Assembly (NCBI GenBank): GCA_938045585.1
Contig: CALIAU010000020.1
Coordinates: 1-64,000, forward strand
Direction: 5' to 3'
Length of the DNA stretch: 64,000 nucleotides
From: an uncultured Saprospiraceae bacterium
GTDB lineage: Bacteria; Bacteroidota; Bacteroidia; Chitinophagales; Saprospiraceae
Each line of letters starts with the position of its first letter. Position 1 is the stretch's first letter. The position numbers and the translations under genes are program-made. Shown here piece after piece: positions 42,671 to 51,204 of this stretch. The notes beneath the pieces are model-generated. The model worked only from the letters and a program-made list of their open reading frames with translations, made no database searches and was not told the DNA's origin.

Positions 42671-44137
42671 TTAGTGAAAACGGTAATACAGTCCAGCCTC
42701 CGCAAACGAGAAAATGAATTCCGTCAAATTACCGTTTAATGATAATCCTAGATTGATGTTTTCGTTTATTAGATATTTTGTTCCAAATTTTAAATAATAT
42801 GAATGATCTAAAATTCTTTCAGAATCTGCAGCTTGAATAGCCTCAAGATTAATTTGTTCGCTATCCTTAAATATAAATACTTCTATTTCATTTTGTGACA
42901 CAAGTAAATATTCTAAATGCAATCCAACTCCTAAGGCAAATTCAAAGTTTGATTTATAAAAATGATAATTGAAGATAAGTGGTATCTCAAAAGCAATTAC
43001 ACGCAAATCAATATCAAATTGAAAATTCAATACATCCTTATCCATTAGTTCGACCCCTTCTATCAATTCTATTTCTAAGCCCGTTTGACTGAGTCCCCCA
43101 TTCCTAGATTGGATCAATTCATCTGGTCCATTTACAGAAAACATATCTAGATCGGTATTTTCAAATAAGGTATTTATCGAAGCATCTATTCCTATTTTTA
43201 GTCTTGAAACATGCAGTCCTGTAGAGAGACTCCATCGTCTATTGAAATATTTGTTGAGGACTAGGTTTGCGTTTATTAATGATCGATCAACAACAAAACT
43301 ACTTCCTTGTTCAAGCTCTTCATCTTCAGTCAAGCTAGCCTCAAAATCTAATAGGTTTAGTAGAAAGTTTTTACGCGCAAGACCTATCTCATAAAAGCCA
43401 GTGGGTGCTGCTAGTATAGCAGTGCTTAATACAGGTAAAGGTTTTTCATAACTATTTTCATTTTGCAAATATCTCTTGCTTATACTTTCTAGGCTTGCCA
43501 GATGGATAGCTGATTTTGGTTTCGGTACTGATAGGGAATTCAAAGCATTAGTCGTTTTTATTTTGGATGCTGATAATTCTTTCGTCTCATTTCTATCATG
43601 CATACTGGATTTCTTAGAATTACTGATTTCAGCTTGAGGTACTACTACTCTTGTTCCATTAGAATGATTTGTAGTTTCTTGATTTCTTTCAATCGGGTCT
43701 GTACTATTTTTACTTAAATCCGCTGTGATTATATTTTTGCTTTCATTTGTTTTTACTGGAACAGCTGTTTTTTCTATTTCATTTTTATCTGTTTCACCTT
43801 CTATAATTTCATTTTCTGCTGTATGTTCCTGATCGCTTTGGTTTCTGCTTGCACTTGTATTTGATTTTGTTGCTCTTGGAATAGTATTTACTTCACTCGT
43901 TTCTGCTATTGTGCTTGGTGCATGTTCTTTATCTGTCATTGTCCAAAGAATAAGCGACATAGCAGCTGCTACAGTCAAAAATGACAGTATTAAAAAGAGA
44001 GGTCTTCTTTTCTTTTTCTTTTTTGGGAAGTGTTCCTTTGCAGCAATCCAATGCTTTTCTGAGGGAACATTCCAGCCATCTTCCTGGCTAGAATAATCTT
44101 CCAATTGTTTTTTTATAAAATCATCCATCTTATACAT
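42671..44137 (-). CDS. Anti-sigma-like protein fused to an outer-membrane-type beta-barrel domain
   Basis: 488 residues, by coincidence the same length as the 28557-30023 protein and of the same plan, though their sequences differ. Residues 1-45 are cytoplasmic, ending KKKKKRRP. A transmembrane helix lies at about 46-66 (LFLILSFLTVAAAMSLILW). Residues about 67-240 are a Ser/Thr/Asn/Glu-rich linker. Residues about 245-488 are barrel-like, with strands such as RWSLSTGLHVSRLKIGID, FEIPLIFNYHFYKS and AEAGLYYRFH at the end. It overlaps the sigma gene by 8 nt if the first ATG is used; a second ATG three codons later would start just after the sigma stop. Its role as sigma regulator is inferred. Confidence 0.75.
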   Translation of the reverse strand: MYKMDDFIKKQLEDYSSQEDGWNVPSEKHWIAAKEHFPKKKKKRRPLFLILSFLTVAAAMSLILWTMTDKEHAPSTIAETSEVNTIPRATKSNTSASRNQSDQEHTAENEIIEGETDKNEIEKTAVPVKTNESKNIITADLSKNSTDPIERNQETTNHSNGTRVVVPQAEISNSKKSSMHDRNETKELSASKIKTTNALNSLSVPKPKSAIHLASLESISKRYLQNENSYEKPLPVLSTAILAAPTGFYEIGLARKNFLLNLLDFEASLTEDEELEQGSSFVVDRSLINANLVLNKYFNRRWSLSTGLHVSRLKIGIDASINTLFENTDLDMFSVNGPDELIQSRNGGLSQTGLEIELIEGVELMDKDVLNFQFDIDLRVIAFEIPLIFNYHFYKSNFEFALGVGLHLEYLLVSQNEIEVFIFKDSEQINLEAIQAADSERILDHSYYLKFGTKYLINENINLGLSLNGNLTEFIFSFAEAGLYYRFH

Positions 44138-44723
44138 GTTTATGGATTAATTGTAATTCAATTTGTTTCTTCAGTGTCTTTCTCGCCTTTGCCAATTGCG
44201 ATTTAGAAGTTCCTTCTTTAATACCCAATAGCGTTGCAATCTCATTGTGTTTATAACCTTCAATAACATACATGTTAAATACAAGTCTGTATCCTATCGG
44301 CAGCTTCTGAATTAACTGTGTTATTTCTTTAGCTGATATTTTTTGGAAAATAGTCTCTTGATCATCTTCTATCAGCAATGACTCATCTTGGTCTTTAATG
44401 GAATTTTGCCAAGCATATTTTTTAAGATAACGTAGAGCTGCATGTACAATGACTCTGTTGGACCAGGTCCCAAACTGGGACTTCTTACTATTGTACTGAT
44501 GAAGGTCTTTAAATATCTGTATGAGTCCTTCTTGAAATATATCCTCAGATTGTTCTTTACTTTTCCCATATCGCATAGCAGTCATAAACCACTTTACCCG
44601 GTATCCTTCGTACAGGCTACGTTGGGCGGATTCATTGCCTTCTATGCTTTTTGTAATGATATGATCTAAGTCTTGTATCAAGATTATTTCTTGCGTTTGA
44701 TTATTTATGTATCCAAAGGGCAA
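44130..44723 (-). CDS. RNA polymerase ECF sigma factor
   Basis: 197 residues. Region 2 lies at about residues 35-105 (YEGYRVKWFMTAMRYGKSKE, SEDIFQEGLIQIFKDLHQY, GTWSNRVIVHAALRYLKK) and region 4 at about 135-190 (LPIGYRLVFNMYVIEGYKHN, EIATLLGIKEGTSKSQLAKA). The frame starts with TTG at 44723; no ATG exists until residue 47, so the start is uncertain by several codons. It heads a unit with the anti-sigma/barrel protein, TonB receptor and DUF4249, which resembles a nutrient-responsive import module under its own sigma factor. Confidence 0.92.
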   Translation of the reverse strand: MPFGYINNQTQEIILIQDLDHIITKSIEGNESAQRSLYEGYRVKWFMTAMRYGKSKEQSEDIFQEGLIQIFKDLHQYNSKKSQFGTWSNRVIVHAALRYLKKYAWQNSIKDQDESLLIEDDQETIFQKISAKEITQLIQKLPIGYRLVFNMYVIEGYKHNEIATLLGIKEGTSKSQLAKARKTLKKQIELQLIHKHV

Positions 44724-44782
44724 AAATGGTTGCCTGGACTTATTTTTTTTCTCATTTAATCATAAATACATCTTCCATTTAT

Positions 44783-44942
44783 CGACAAGCTCCGCGTGAG
44801 ATGCCTGGAGGATCTGCTGCAAAGCAGAGTACGAAGTACCGACCGAACAGGGAGTCTATAAGGGATCGACCTATTATAAAGCATACCTCTGTATGCTTTA
44901 TAATATCCTGAGCAGAGCGAAGGACTTTGGGTCACGCCCTCA
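44783..44942 (-). repeat. Interspersed repeat with 15-bp perfect hairpin
   Basis: On the minus strand the element begins GGGCGTGACCC (44939-44929). It contains a perfect 15-bp inverted repeat with a 4-nt loop (arms 44872-44886 and 44891-44905), then GGTCGATCCC and GC-rich inverted DNA (GCTTTGCAGCAG). The head and hairpin-then-GGTCG order match the element at 26318. No U-run follows the hairpin, so it is not a plain terminator. The rest of the 419-nt gap 44724-45142 is AT-rich; its right part should carry the promoter of the OmpA gene, but I cannot fix it. Confidence 0.75.
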
Positions 44943-45142
44943 GCCACTATCTAAAAATAATTTTCATTCTTTGCTTTTGGAGATATAATATAGGGAAGAA
45001 AACCCTATTGCAAATCTGTTTAAATCGGTGTAAATTTAGATTTAATCGAATTTTTGCGTTAAGGAAAGGTAAAATCCTTAAATTATGGCAACTATTGAGC
45101 AGCTTTGTTCGATTATTACATAGTATCTAAGAAAGCTATATT

Positions 45143-46342
45143 GTGAAAAACTTCAAATTCATCCTACTCTTTTTCTTTTTTGTATCAGCCTCAAGTCTGC
45201 ATGCACAAAAGAATATCGATCTTAAGAATCCTTCATTGGAAGGAAACCCTACTCAGGGGACGTATATAAATGGAGTCATTCCTACCAATGTTCCTCAGGG
45301 TTGGAGAGATTGTGGACGAACAGCCTTCCCAAATGAATCGCCGCCGGATATTCACCCAAAAGGGTTTTGGCAAAATGATATACTGGCGAATGATGGGGAA
45401 ACTTACATAGGCATGGTGGTTAGAGATAATGAGTCTTGGGAGTCTGTTGCACAACGTCTTCCTCAGGCCCTAGAGTCAGGTATGTGTTATTCATTTACCG
45501 TAGATCTTGCACGTTCCAATGACTATTGGAGTAATTCTCATTTAAATGGATCTGTAACAAATTATACTACGCCCACTGTATTACGCGTATGGGGTGGAAC
45601 AGGCTTTTGTGATCAAAATCAATTGTTAGTAGAATCTCCACCAGTAAAGAATAGTGAATGGAAAAGCTACACATTAGAATTTGAGGCAAACGCTTCCTAC
45701 CGTTTTATAAGCTTTGAAGCGTTTTACAAAACTCCCGTGCTTGTTCCTTATAATGGGCATATTCTCTTAGATAATATAAGCACCTTAGTTGCGTACAATT
45801 GCAATGAAGAACCACAGCTTGCCAGCGCAAAACCGGTCAAGAAAAAGGAGAAAATTATACCCGCTCATAAACGCAAGAAAAAGAAAGAGGAAGAGCCTAA
45901 GCCTGAGGTAAAAAAAGAAGAAGTACCTATCACGGCAAGTGTTACAAAAAAGACTAAGATAATAGAGGAGCTGGATAGGAACACAATTAAAAAGGGTCAG
46001 AGGATACGTATCCCTGATTTACAATTTGCTGCTGATTCAGAAGCGCTCACTTCTGCTTTTTATCCAACGCTAGATGAAGTGTATGCCTTCATGCAAACAA
46101 ACAAAGATGTAAGTATAGAAATAGGTGGCCACACCAATTTAAAACCAAAAAATAATTATTGCGATGAACTATCCAAACGGAGAGCAAAGTCTGTCGCTTC
46201 TTACTTAATTACTAAGGGAATAAATAAAGACCGTATTAGTTACTACGGTTACGGAAAACGCAAACCTCTCTTGCGTAGTACATCAGAAGAAGCTAATAGA
46301 AAGAATCAACGGGTAGAAATAAAGATTTTGAGTGTGGGGTGA
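45143..46342 (+). CDS. OmpA family protein with N-terminal jelly-roll-like domain
   Basis: 399 residues. The frame starts with GTG and gives a clear signal peptide (residues 1-22, SASSLHAQ). Residues about 25-225 form a galactose-binding/jelly-roll-like domain (IDLKNPSLEGNPTQGTYING, LPQALESGMCYSFTVDLAR, GHILLDNIS). A Lys/Glu-rich linker at about 230-275 (KKKEEEPKPEVKKEE) follows. An OmpA-like peptidoglycan-binding domain occupies about 285-399 (FAADSEALTSAFYPTLDEV, IGGHTNLKPKNNY, LSKRRAKSVASYLITKGI, RVEIKIL). It probably links peptidoglycan to a surface-exposed binding domain in the outer membrane. Confidence 0.88.
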   Translation: MKNFKFILLFFFFVSASSLHAQKNIDLKNPSLEGNPTQGTYINGVIPTNVPQGWRDCGRTAFPNESPPDIHPKGFWQNDILANDGETYIGMVVRDNESWESVAQRLPQALESGMCYSFTVDLARSNDYWSNSHLNGSVTNYTTPTVLRVWGGTGFCDQNQLLVESPPVKNSEWKSYTLEFEANASYRFISFEAFYKTPVLVPYNGHILLDNISTLVAYNCNEEPQLASAKPVKKKEKIIPAHKRKKKKEEEPKPEVKKEEVPITASVTKKTKIIEELDRNTIKKGQRIRIPDLQFAADSEALTSAFYPTLDEVYAFMQTNKDVSIEIGGHTNLKPKNNYCDELSKRRAKSVASYLITKGINKDRISYYGYGKRKPLLRSTSEEANRKNQRVEIKILSVG

Positions 46343-46392
46343 TTTCTGCACTTTGTGTTGAAAGGGTATTCGTGCTGCGCACTGGTTTCACG

Positions 46393-46420
46393 GCCTGCCT
46401 GCGTTCCTTGGAAGGCAGGT
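46393..46420 (+). repeat. GC-rich palindromic repeat between convergent genes
   Basis: This 28-nt sequence is the exact reverse complement of 26438-26465. Its ends, CCTGCCT and AGGCAGG, form an imperfect hairpin. It lies between the OmpA-family gene and the convergent aroA and could also act as a bidirectional transcription barrier, although no U-run follows. Confidence 0.75.
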
Positions 46421-46446
46421 TTGACGGTATCACGGTTTGAATACAG

Positions 46447-47706
46447 TTAAATATAGCCAAGTAACTCTAAGTCTTTCCAATAGTCTGGGTAAGACTTTTT
46501 TACTACCATATGATTTTCTATTTCTAAGGGAGTAATTTTTGACAAGGGAGCAAAGGCCATTGCCATTCTGTGGTCTTCGTACGTAGCGATCCGTATAGTT
46601 TCTTCTTGCTGTTCTACTTTTCCTAAAAGCATATAGTAGGTATCCTCTGATTTTGCAGAGAACTGTTTAGGGAGTGGAGAAAAACTGACATTTAGTTTTT
46701 TCATTTCTGTAATTAAAGCTGCTACCCTATCCGTTTCCTTTATTTTTAATGTTTTAAGGCCGGAGAATATTCCTTGTACACCTGTTCCTGCGCACATAGC
46801 TACCAAGGTTTGGCAGAGGTCTGGCTGCTCTAATAAATTAAACTCTACCATAGGAGGAAGAGCTAAATCCGTTTTCTTGATTGTAAGTTCTCTGTTACGA
46901 TACTCTGTTGTAATTCCGAACTTTTCAGCAAATTCTGCTATGCGGCTATCTCCCTGAAGACTATCTTTTTCTAAGCCTCTAACTATTATTTCACCTTCTT
47001 CTTGTAAAGAAAGACAGAGATACAGATATGAAGCGGAGGACCAATCTCCTTCTACAAAGAAGTCCTTTCCAGTGTAGTTTCCTGGTTCGACTTCAATTGT
47101 GTTCTCGTTCCAAGTGTACTTAGCCCCAAAGCGTTCCATCAAATTAAGGGTCATTTGTAGATAGGGTCTTGAGACGAGTTCGCCCTGTATTTCCAATGCA
47201 AGACCATCGGGAAGATAGGGAGCAATTAATAAGAGCGAAGAAAGGAATTGGCTACTTACGGAGCCATCCATGGCAACCTTCTTTCCAATCTTATTTTGCA
47301 CCTCTCCTATTGCTAAGGGTGGATAACCCTCCTTTCCTTGATAGGTGATATTAAAACCTAAATCTTGCAGAGCAGCTACTAGAGGACCTATGGGTCTTTC
47401 TAACATCCGACTTGATCCCGTTAAAATCTGTGTTCCTTTTTGTAATGCTAGAAAAGAGCAAAGAAATCGAAACGTCGTTCCTGCATGACCTGTATTATAC
47501 TCTCCTTCTGCTTGTTCCAAAAGGGCATTTAAGGTAACTGTGTCCTTACTTGTGGACAGGTTGTCAAGATTAAAATTTGTACCTGATAAGGCACGTATAA
47601 TCAACAATCGATTCGATATACTTTTGGAGCCTGATAGGCTTATTTCAGCAGAGCGTAGATCTGAAGATTTCTTAATCGTTTTGGGCTGCGGCGAACTTGT
47701 ATCCAT
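46447..47706 (-). CDS. aroA: 3-phosphoshikimate 1-carboxyvinyltransferase (EPSP synthase)
   Basis: 419 residues. It condenses shikimate-3-phosphate with phosphoenolpyruvate in the shikimate pathway to aromatic amino acids. Signatures are LSGSKSISNRLLIIRALSG near residue 25 (binding Lys and Ser), GHAGTTFRFLCSFLAL at about 77-92, SSQFLSSLLLIAPYL, KIKETDRVAALITEM and EDHRMAMAFAPLS near the end. It follows phoH by 22 nt in the same direction. aroB, for an earlier step of the pathway, is 2.3 kb away on the other strand. Confidence 0.95.
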   Translation of the reverse strand: MDTSSPQPKTIKKSSDLRSAEISLSGSKSISNRLLIIRALSGTNFNLDNLSTSKDTVTLNALLEQAEGEYNTGHAGTTFRFLCSFLALQKGTQILTGSSRMLERPIGPLVAALQDLGFNITYQGKEGYPPLAIGEVQNKIGKKVAMDGSVSSQFLSSLLLIAPYLPDGLALEIQGELVSRPYLQMTLNLMERFGAKYTWNENTIEVEPGNYTGKDFFVEGDWSSASYLYLCLSLQEEGEIIVRGLEKDSLQGDSRIAEFAEKFGITTEYRNRELTIKKTDLALPPMVEFNLLEQPDLCQTLVAMCAGTGVQGIFSGLKTLKIKETDRVAALITEMKKLNVSFSPLPKQFSAKSEDTYYMLLGKVEQQEETIRIATYEDHRMAMAFAPLSKITPLEIENHMVVKKSYPDYWKDLELLGYI

Positions 47707-47728
47707 AATTTGTTTTAAACCTCAATAA

Positions 47729-48712
47729 TCACTCTTCTTCCTTTGATCGCTTTTTAAAGCCAATTGCTCTATTGCTATCGTAGCGTTTAATGATTTCTTT
47801 TACTAATCTATGTCTTACAACATCTTCTGCTGTCAGGTATATAAATGATATACCATTGATATCTCTTAGCAACTCTAACGCTGTATAGAGTCCAGATTTT
47901 TGGTGCCTAGGTAAATCAATTTGTGAAAGGTCTCCTGTAATGATGCATTTAGCATTAGGGCCTAATCTGGTCAAAAACATTTTAAGTTGGGTGGACGTAC
48001 AGTTTTGTGCTTCATCCAAAATTACAAAGGCATTATCTAGGGTCCTTCCTCTCATAAATGCGAGAGGTGCAATTTCTATTACTCGGTTTTCTACAAATTG
48101 GTTTAGCTTTTCTGCGGGAAGCATATCGTCGAGGGCATCGTAGAGTGGTCTTAGGTAAGGGTCAATCTTATCCTTAAGGTCACCTGGTAAGAAACCAAGG
48201 CTTTCGCCTGCTTCTACAGCTGGTCTGGTCAGAATAATTTTCTTTACTAGTCTATTCTTTAGTGCAAGGACTGCGAGTGCAACTGCTGTATATGTTTTTC
48301 CTGTACCCGCTGGTCCAATGGCAAACACAATGTCGTTTACATCTGAAGTTTCAACAAGTTTCTTCTGATTTCTTGTTCGTGCTGTGATGGGTTTGGCATT
48401 CCTACCATATAGGATTACGTTTCTACTATTTTTACTTGGCAAATGATTTTCAAATGGATTATCCCCATTTAGAATTTCCATCACGTTTTGGTCGGAAAGT
48501 TTATCATTTTGTTTTAGGTGAGAAACCATCATCTCAATTTTCCTCTTTGCCTTTTGGCTATCTTTCTTTTCTCCCGAGATTTTGATATTGCTTCCTCTTG
48601 AGGTAATTGTGAGGCTCGGATAGGCCTTTTTCAAAAGATTTAGCTTACTGTTTTTTTGGCCATACAAGGCTATGGGGTCTACGCCATCTATCGTCAGAAT
48701 TATTTCACTCAA
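47729..48712 (-). CDS. PhoH family ATPase
   Basis: 327 residues. An N-terminal KH-like segment (residues about 1-85, [16 protein letters not shown]) is followed by the PhoH P-loop domain: Walker [20 protein letters not shown] at about residues 131-149, [20 protein letters not shown], Walker [32 protein letters not shown] and the C-terminal [15 protein letters not shown]. PhoH proteins are RNA helicase-like or nucleotide-dependent RNA-processing factors of uncertain role. The frame starts with TTG. It precedes aroA on the same strand and diverges from the SAM-hydrolase-like gene. Confidence 0.93.
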   Translation of the reverse strand: MSEIILTIDGVDPIALYGQKNSKLNLLKKAYPSLTITSRGSNIKISGEKKDSQKAKRKIEMMVSHLKQNDKLSDQNVMEILNGDNPFENHLPSKNSRNVILYGRNAKPITARTRNQKKLVETSDVNDIVFAIGPAGTGKTYTAVALAVLALKNRLVKKIILTRPAVEAGESLGFLPGDLKDKIDPYLRPLYDALDDMLPAEKLNQFVENRVIEIAPLAFMRGRTLDNAFVILDEAQNCTSTQLKMFLTRLGPNAKCIITGDLSQIDLPRHQKSGLYTALELLRDINGISFIYLTAEDVVRHRLVKEIIKRYDSNRAIGFKKRSKEEE

Positions 48713-48962
48713 TAGTACTACTAGGTTTGTTTTTAAAATTAAATCTAAACGTGATTAATAATACAAAGTTACGGTAAATTTAGTTTGCAAAACATGCTTA
48801 TAATTGCATTTTAAGTAGATTTAACAGGGTCTATTTATTGGATTATTGAGACTGAATAGCTTTTTGTTATGTGCAATAAAATCCAAAGAAAGACCAACTT
48901 ACTTATTAAGATATTTCGTTATATATCAAAATATTCCGTCATTTGACCTGAGGAAGGCCATC

Positions 48963-49733
48963 ATGCAATTAATTACACTTACTACAGATTTAGGAAAGGA
49001 CGACTACTTCGTAGCTTTATTAAAAGCAGAGGTACTTTCGTTTGCTGGTATGGATGTAACTTTTATTGATGTCAGCCATAGTGTAGACTCCCAAGACATC
49101 CAGCAGGCTGCCTTTTTTCTAAAGACTACTTATCATAAATTTCCGAAGGGTACTATTCACATTTCTTGCGTCTATAGCTACTATAGTAGTAGCTATGAGA
49201 TCATCGCATTTGAGCGGGATGGGTATTATTTTATGGGTCCCAATAATGGTTTGTTTAGCCTACTCTTTCCAGATCTGACAGAAGACTCTGTCTATAAAGT
49301 AGAACATGATAAGCACGAGGTGAACATACTCATAGCGCATGCTGTTGCCTGCATACGTAATAACTTATTCCCTGACGAAATGGGTAGCAAGTTAAAGCAG
49401 TTAAACACACGTCTTGCCTTACAGCCAGTCACTACCAATGCCAACATAAGAGCAACCATCATTCATATAGATCACTTTGAAAACCTAATTTTGAATGTAA
49501 GTAGAGAGGTTTTTGAACGTGTGCGTAAGGGTCGTCGCTTTGAAGTTTTCTACAAGCAACATGAACCCATTTCTAAAATCAGTGAGCATTATGGTGATGT
49601 TCCAGTGGGAGATGTATTATGTTTGTTTAATTCTGCCAACTTACTTGAAATTTCCATAAATATGGGAAAGGCTTCAAGTTTACTCAGTTTGCAAAAGAAC
49701 GAAACAGTACAAATATATTTTTACGAAGAATGA
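48963..49733 (+). CDS. SAM hydrolase / chlorinase-fluorinase family protein (DUF62)
   Basis: 256 residues from the ATG at 48963; a longer frame would add 39 unconserved residues. The N-terminal domain opens with LITLTTDLGKDDYFVALLKA and carries the DUF62 pattern FIDVSHSVDSQDIQQAAFFL, FMGPNNGLFSLLFP. The C-terminal small beta-domain has IHIDHFENLILNV and INMGKASSLLSLQKNETVQI. Most members hydrolyse S-adenosylmethionine to adenosine and methionine rather than halogenating it; the halide loop cannot be judged here. Its stop overlaps the next gene by four bases (ATGA). Confidence 0.9.
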   Translation: MQLITLTTDLGKDDYFVALLKAEVLSFAGMDVTFIDVSHSVDSQDIQQAAFFLKTTYHKFPKGTIHISCVYSYYSSSYEIIAFERDGYYFMGPNNGLFSLLFPDLTEDSVYKVEHDKHEVNILIAHAVACIRNNLFPDEMGSKLKQLNTRLALQPVTTNANIRATIIHIDHFENLILNVSREVFERVRKGRRFEVFYKQHEPISKISEHYGDVPVGDVLCLFNSANLLEISINMGKASSLLSLQKNETVQIYFYEE

Positions 49734-50020
49734 TAACACGTATAGTTAAAATGCAATTTACTGAGGATCATATTGATGATTTCAGATCCTTATTTGTAGA
49801 TGTGCGTGAGAAAATTAGAGACTTTGAGGGCTGTCATGGTGTGGATCTTTTGCAGGCAACGCAGGACCCCACTATCTTTTTCACTTATAGCCATTGGGAT
49901 TCTGAAGATGCTCTTAACAGGTATCGACATTCAGATTTATTTGCAGTCACATGGAAGAAAACCAAGGCTATGTTTTCAGAACGCGCAGAGGCCTGGTCCG
50001 TATTAAAAAGAGAAGACTAA
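49730..50020 (+). CDS. Antibiotic-biosynthesis-monooxygenase-like (ABM) protein
   Basis: 96 residues with the dimeric alpha+beta barrel pattern of the ABM/YgiN group: ITRIVKMQFTEDHIDDFRSL, CHGVDLLQATQDPTIFFTYS, HWDSEDALNRYRHSDLFAVT and an end in the Trp segment EAWSVLKRED. Some members are heme- or cofactor-free monooxygenases, others have no known activity. It overlaps the upstream DUF62 gene by four bases and its stop is immediately followed by the aroB ATG, so all three are surely one operon. Confidence 0.85.
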   Translation: MITRIVKMQFTEDHIDDFRSLFVDVREKIRDFEGCHGVDLLQATQDPTIFFTYSHWDSEDALNRYRHSDLFAVTWKKTKAMFSERAEAWSVLKRED

Positions 50021-51076
50021 ATGCAGATAGCCTGCCAGTCATATAATATTTACTTTGAAGATTCTTTAGCGAAGTTAGTTTCTCACTTGAAACTAGATGA
50101 CTATTCCAAACTCTTTGTTCTATGTGATGAGAACACGGAAAGAGATTGTTTGATTCTGCTAAAAGAACATATTTCTCACTTGCAGGTCCTTCGTATTAAA
50201 AGTGGTGAGGAATATAAAACAATAGAGAGCTGTTTAGAGATTTGGCGTCAACTCTTGGCACTAGGTGCGGACCGAAAATCTTGTCTTATAAATTTAGGTG
50301 GTGGAGTCATTGGAGATATGGGAGGGTTTTGTGCGAGTACTTTTATGCGCGGTATGGATTTTATACAAATGCCAACAACCCTTCTTTCTCAGGTAGATGC
50401 ATCTGTAGGTTCTAAATTAGGAGTGGATTTAGATGCCAATAAAAATTTGATTGGCCTATTTAAGGATCCTGTTGCTGTCTGTGTATATACAGGTTTTTTA
50501 AAGACCTTAGAACCACGTGAGTTGACCAGTGGTTATGCAGAAATAATAAAACATGTACTTATTCAAGATGCTGCACTTTGGGATGAAATTCAAAATATAA
50601 CTGAGCTCCAAGATAAGAGCATTGATTGGAATCATCTTGTTCAGCACTCTGTTAAAATCAAGAAGTCTGTTGTTGAGCAAGATCCAAAAGAAGCTGGCTT
50701 ACGTAAGATTTTAAATTTTGGACACTCTATTGGTCATGCGATAGAATCCGAACGATTGCATTCTGACCATCCCCTTACCCATGGTGAAGCAATCGCAATT
50801 GGGATGATTTGTGAGGCACATATCAGTTATCAGCGGAATATGATTTCTCAGGAAGATTTGGATTCGCTTTCCTCCTATATATTATTTCATTTTAAGAAAG
50901 ACCAGCATTTTGCTCCAGATCCAGCTGCTATCCTTTCTCGCATGACAAAGGATAAAAAAAATGTAAAGGGTGAAAAGCTCTTATCTATACTTGATGGCTT
51001 AGGTTCTTGCCGCTATAATATTGCTGTAAATAATAAAGAGGTGGAAGAGGCACTGGAGTTCTATGCCTCATTATGA
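50021..51076 (+). CDS. aroB: 3-dehydroquinate synthase
   Basis: 351 residues. It cyclises DAHP to 3-dehydroquinate, step two of the shikimate pathway, using NAD+ and a divalent metal. Visible family blocks are SGEEYKTIESCLEIWRQLLA, NLGGGVIGDMGGFCASTFMR, MPTTLLSQVDASVGSKLGVD, SGYAEIIKHVL (metal Glu), ILNFGHSIGHAIE and HPLTHGEAIAIGM (metal His). The ATG is directly after the stop of the ABM gene with no spacer, indicating tight translational coupling. Confidence 0.95.
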   Translation: MQIACQSYNIYFEDSLAKLVSHLKLDDYSKLFVLCDENTERDCLILLKEHISHLQVLRIKSGEEYKTIESCLEIWRQLLALGADRKSCLINLGGGVIGDMGGFCASTFMRGMDFIQMPTTLLSQVDASVGSKLGVDLDANKNLIGLFKDPVAVCVYTGFLKTLEPRELTSGYAEIIKHVLIQDAALWDEIQNITELQDKSIDWNHLVQHSVKIKKSVVEQDPKEAGLRKILNFGHSIGHAIESERLHSDHPLTHGEAIAIGMICEAHISYQRNMISQEDLDSLSSYILFHFKKDQHFAPDPAAILSRMTKDKKNVKGEKLLSILDGLGSCRYNIAVNNKEVEEALEFYASL

Positions 51077-51204
51077 TATGTAAGGAAGGCATTTCAGTTT
51101 TAGTACTATACGCACGAATTAATAAATAAATCATAGTTTTTTCATACATTATTCTCGACTACTAACTTCCATTTTAATGGGGAGTCACTCTAATGTGATG
51201 CAAT

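Noticed and set aside
44726-44947. Short frames on both strands in the gap before the OmpA gene
   Set aside because: They are made of the repeat element and its hairpin, with no protein-like composition.
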